DNA of 9,487 nt from contig JAQXKW010000033.1 in NCBI GenBank assembly GCA_029010655.1, forward strand, positions 1-9,487, in the 5' to 3' direction. Of the stretch, positions 7,063 through 9,487 are shown one piece after another. This stretch comes from Clostridia bacterium (GTDB taxonomy: Bacteria; Bacillota; Clostridia; Oscillospirales; CAG-272). The translations under genes and the position numbers were made by a program. Numbering within the stretch: the stretch's first letter is position 1; each line of letters starts with the position of its first letter. The notes beneath the pieces were generated by a model. That model was not told the origin of the DNA, did no database searches, and worked only from the letters and a program-made list of their open reading frames with translations.

Positions 7063-7096
7063 CAAATACAAGCGGGAAATATCCCGCTTGTATTTG
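7063..7096 (+). terminator. Long perfect hairpin after the beta-helix gene, probable terminator
   Basis: A perfect 15-bp inverted repeat (7063-7077 with 7082-7096) closes a 4-nt AATA loop, 53 nt after the stop codon. The 3' arm and the following bases are T-rich (TATTTGATTATTTG), but there is no clean T-tract. It is probably an intrinsic terminator of moderate strength; an mRNA 3'-end protecting hairpin is the alternative. Confidence 0.6.
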
Positions 7097-7181
7097 ATTA
7101 TTTGAAAATAATAGTAAAAATACTCAAAATACCGCAATAATATGTAATGTTCCATTGTAATATTTCACCCAAAATCAGGTG

Positions 7182-7210
7182 TTGACAAAATATGGCAATT
7201 GTGATACAAT
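7182..7210 (+). promoter_or_regulatory. Extended -10 sigma-A promoter of the BspA-like gene
   Basis: A perfect -35 TTGACA (7182-7187), a 17-nt spacer and a -10 TACAAT (7205-7210) preceded by TGA, which makes it an extended -10. Transcription should begin near 7217, leaving a leader of about 39 nt. It is the strongest-looking promoter in the window by consensus match. Confidence 0.85.
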
Positions 7211-7255
7211 GATAACGGAGATGTAAATTAACTATATATAATTTTCGGAGGGATT

Positions 7256-9487
7256 ATGAGAAAACGTATTATTGTTGTTCTGTTTGCTTTTGCAATGCTG
7301 CTGTCCTTGTTAGCTTTGCCCATGGCAGCCGGCGAGCCGGGTCCCGTGATATACAGCGGCAAGATGGGAGATGACGTTTACTGGAAATATGACCAAACCG
7401 AAAAGCTGTTGAAATTTTCCGGCACGGGTGACATGTATGACTTTGAAAACACGACAGATCAACCGTGGTATTCATATCGTAATGATATTATTACAATCGT
7501 TATCGGTGAGGGCATAACCTCCGTCGGTTCGTTAAATTTCTGTAATTGCAAAGGCATTAAAACGGTTACTTTTCCGAGTACTTTGGAGAGAATCGGGGCT
7601 TCTGCCTTCAAAAGCTGTTCAAGTCTTGTTATGCTCTCAATACCGGATTCCGTAACATATATCGGTGCGGAAGGGTTTCGTTCCTGCTCCGAGCTTTACA
7701 GCGTTACTGTCCCCGATACGCTTATGTATTTGGGCGATTATGCTTTCAGCGGTTGTAACGGAATTGACTATACGGTGTACGAAAACGGATATTACGTGGG
7801 CAATAAGACAAATCCGTATGTTGTTCTTGTAAAGACGGAAGACCTTTCGGTTTCATCTGCTGAAATAGCCGAGGGCACAAAATTTGTCTCAAGCGCTGTA
7901 TTTAATAATGCGTCTCAGCTTACATCTGTAACAATACCCGATTCCGTAATAAGTATAGGGCAAAGCGCATTTTCCGGCTGCACGGCTCTTGAGAAAATCG
8001 TAATTCCCGATTCTGTTGTTTCTGTAGGTGTCAGAGCCTTTTACGGTTGCACTTCACTGGAATCGGTAAAGCTTTCCGAAAAGCTTGATATTATACCCGA
8101 AGCCATGTTTTATAACTGTTCCTCTTTGTCCCAAATCGAAATTCCCGGTTCCGTGAAAAGAATCGTCAGAGATGCTTTTTACTCCTGCCGTGCATTAACC
8201 TCTGTTACCATTCCCGACGGGGTCGAAGAAATAGGACACAGGGCGTTTGCAGAATGTATAAGCCTTACAGAGGTAAATATAGGGAAAACTCTTTCAAAGA
8301 TATATGACGGCGGTCGTCTGTTTTCCGGGTGTGCCGGGCTTTCAAATGTTAATATTTCTGCGGAAAACGAGTATTTATCCTATGAAAACGGCTTTTTGTA
8401 TAACAAGGATAAAACCTATTTGATAGACTGTATTCCTGAGCTTGTCCCCGATGAGCTTGTTATTCCCTCTACCGTGAAAACCGTGGGAGGATGGGTGTTC
8501 AGAAATTTAACAGAAATCAAGAGTGTTACCTTCCCAGACGGCTTGGAAACAATCGGAGACAGGGCTTTTGAGAATTGTACGGGGCTTGTTACGGTTTCAC
8601 TGCCCGACAGCGTTACGGAGATTGGTATATCGGCTTTTTATGAGTGTGAAAATCTTGTGTCCGTAAGGCTGGGAACCTCTCTGGAAACCATAGGGAGCAG
8701 CGCATTCAAGTATTGTACGAAGCTTTACGAGGTGGTTAATGATTCCTCTGTCAGCTTGAAAAGATACTTAGGAACGTCAGATTACGGTTACGTGGTAAAA
8801 TACGCAATAATCTTAGGCAGCGGAGAGTCAACGCTGAAAAACATTGACGGCTATCTGTTCCTTAGAGACAAGAGCAATGTAAACTACCTGGTAGCATATA
8901 CGGGAGACTCCGCAGACCTTGTTCTGCCGGAAAGCTGTAACGGGGAAGAGTATATAGTCTATTCCTATGCTTTCTCAAAGAATAACAGCATCAGTTCGGC
9001 AGTAATTCCGGATGCGGTTACGGGGATTTCAAGAAATGCCTTTGACAGGTGCATTAATCTTACCTCTGTTATAATCGGAAAATCCGTAACTGTCTTGGGG
9101 GACGCTGCGTTTTACGGATGTAAAAATCTTGCCACGGTTCAAATTCCGTCCTCCGTTGTGAGAATTCATCCCGCAGCATTTTATCAAACAGCGCTTACGG
9201 ACATCAACTTTATGGGCACTCTTCTTCAGTGGAAATGCATTGATATACAGTGGGATGAGTTTGATGAGCATTATGCTTTTGAATACAGTCCCTTAGAGGA
9301 CGCCGCAGTTCATTGCTACTGTACCGAGAACGGGCACACTGAGGCGAAAAGGACAGCAAAGGAAGCCACCTGCACAGAGGACGGAACCATAGAGGTGTAC
9401 TGCTCTGTCTGCGACGAGGTAATCTCAACGGAGAGAATTCCCAAAGGGCATAGTTACGAGAAGGGCGTATGCACCGTGTGCGGAGCG
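7256..9487 (+). CDS. Secreted BspA-like leucine-rich repeat surface protein, C-terminus beyond window
   Basis: The frame stays open from the ATG at 7256 to the window end (744 codons), so the gene is 3'-truncated by the window. A clear Sec signal peptide opens it: MRKR, a hydrophobic core (5-21), and a likely cut after ALPMAA (residue 25). Residues about 30-85 hold the usual BspA lead-in (FSGTGDMYDF, QPWYSY, ITIVIGEGITSVG). About 18 LRR_5-type repeats follow (90-655), with consensus AFxxCxxL then VxIPDSVxxIG, interrupted by two linkers with the YENGFLYNKDK type of pattern. From residue 687 the sequence becomes Cys/His-rich. BspA-family proteins are extracellular or cell-wall adhesins binding host proteins, other bacteria or glycans, and are common in gut Clostridia and oral bacteria; the ligand here cannot be predicted. 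GGAGGG (7247-7252) is a strong but close ribosome site. The anchoring mode lies outside the window. Confidence 0.9.
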   Translation, partial: MRKRIIVVLFAFAMLLSLLALPMAAGEPGPVIYSGKMGDDVYWKYDQTEKLLKFSGTGDMYDFENTTDQPWYSYRNDIITIVIGEGITSVGSLNFCNCKGIKTVTFPSTLERIGASAFKSCSSLVMLSIPDSVTYIGAEGFRSCSELYSVTVPDTLMYLGDYAFSGCNGIDYTVYENGYYVGNKTNPYVVLVKTEDLSVSSAEIAEGTKFVSSAVFNNASQLTSVTIPDSVISIGQSAFSGCTALEKIVIPDSVVSVGVRAFYGCTSLESVKLSEKLDIIPEAMFYNCSSLSQIEIPGSVKRIVRDAFYSCRALTSVTIPDGVEEIGHRAFAECISLTEVNIGKTLSKIYDGGRLFSGCAGLSNVNISAENEYLSYENGFLYNKDKTYLIDCIPELVPDELVIPSTVKTVGGWVFRNLTEIKSVTFPDGLETIGDRAFENCTGLVTVSLPDSVTEIGISAFYECENLVSVRLGTSLETIGSSAFKYCTKLYEVVNDSSVSLKRYLGTSDYGYVVKYAIILGSGESTLKNIDGYLFLRDKSNVNYLVAYTGDSADLVLPESCNGEEYIVYSYAFSKNNSISSAVIPDAVTGISRNAFDRCINLTSVIIGKSVTVLGDAAFYGCKNLATVQIPSSVVRIHPAAFYQTALTDINFMGTLLQWKCIDIQWDEFDEHYAFEYSPLEDAAVHCYCTENGHTEAKRTAKEATCTEDGTIEVYCSVCDEVISTERIPKGHSYEKGVCTVCGA
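7523..9222 (+). repeat. Array of about 18 LRR_5 (BspA-type) protein repeats
   Basis: Units of 22-23 codons carry the pattern AFxxCxxL followed by VxIPDSVxxIG. Clear units start near 7592, 7661, 7961, 8030, 8099, 8168, 8237, 8561, 8630, 9041 and 9110. Two segments break the period: roughly 8360-8460, and roughly 8735-8960, where a longer non-repeat linker (residues about 494-568) is inserted. The repeats are conserved in protein rather than as exact DNA copies, so the array is old rather than freshly duplicated. Confidence 0.85.
9314..9487 (+). repeat. Start of Cys/His-rich C-terminal repeat region of the BspA-like protein
   Basis: Encodes a CYC, then GH, then EATCTEDGT, then YCSVCDEV, then IPKGHSYEKG and CTVCGA. 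The alternation of GH, TC..DG and CxxC is seen in tail modules of many Clostridia surface proteins, where it often recurs in tandem. One full unit and the start of a second are visible before the window ends. The spaced CxxC pairs suggest metal binding or disulfides, which I infer only from spacing. Confidence 0.65.

Noticed and set aside
7097..7112. ATTATTT/AAATAAT inverted repeat after the beta-helix gene hairpin
   Set aside because: All A/T with a 2-nt centre in an AT-rich spacer; it is expected by chance and would not form a stable RNA hairpin.

Overview
The window looks like chromosomal DNA of a gut-type Firmicute of class Clostridia (Ruminococcaceae/Oscillospiraceae-like). This rests on the protein families present (rhodanese-less ThiI, a DUF1893 protein, a GH65 phosphorylase-type enzyme, an EF-G paralogue and a BspA-type leucine-rich-repeat surface protein), on sigma-A-type promoters with 17-nt spacers, and on strong Shine-Dalgarno sites. 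It is inference from family content; no rRNA or taxonomic marker is present.

Left part (1-2000, minus strand): a probable operon read right to left. It starts at a very good promoter (TTGACA-17-TATCAT) and holds thiI (tRNA 4-thiouridine / thiamine sulfur transfer), a DUF1893 gene overlapping thiI by 8 nt, and, 63 nt further on, the first 91 codons of a GH65-family glycoside phosphorylase/hydrolase that runs off the window. The thiI start is placed at a TTG codon, because the longer ATG-initiated reading frame begins upstream of the promoter.

Middle (2100-4343, plus strand): a divergently transcribed single gene for an EF-G-like translational GTPase with its own promoter (TTGAAA-17-TATAAT), a 63-nt leader and a textbook intrinsic terminator. 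Its G-domain differs from elongating EF-G: the P-loop is GHGGSGKT and the catalytic-His motif DTPGH is DTPGY.

Right part (4344-9487, plus strand): an accessory, surface- or phage-flavoured region. An 843-residue right-handed beta-helix protein with a phage tailspike-like N-terminus (GYYAPGDGGGAAYRI followed by a pectate-lyase-superfamily module) stands alone between a -10 element and a 15-bp hairpin. It has no signal peptide and no other phage gene beside it, and it is the most unusual item in the window. After a further strong extended -10 promoter comes a secreted BspA-like LRR protein with about 18 leucine-rich repeats and the beginning of a Cys/His-rich tail repeat, cut by the window end.

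The two halves have no obvious functional connection. The left is housekeeping (tRNA modification, translation) plus carbohydrate metabolism; the right encodes proteins expected to touch glycans, host surfaces or other cells. No tRNA, rRNA, CRISPR array, transposase, integrase or reverse transcriptase was recognised.
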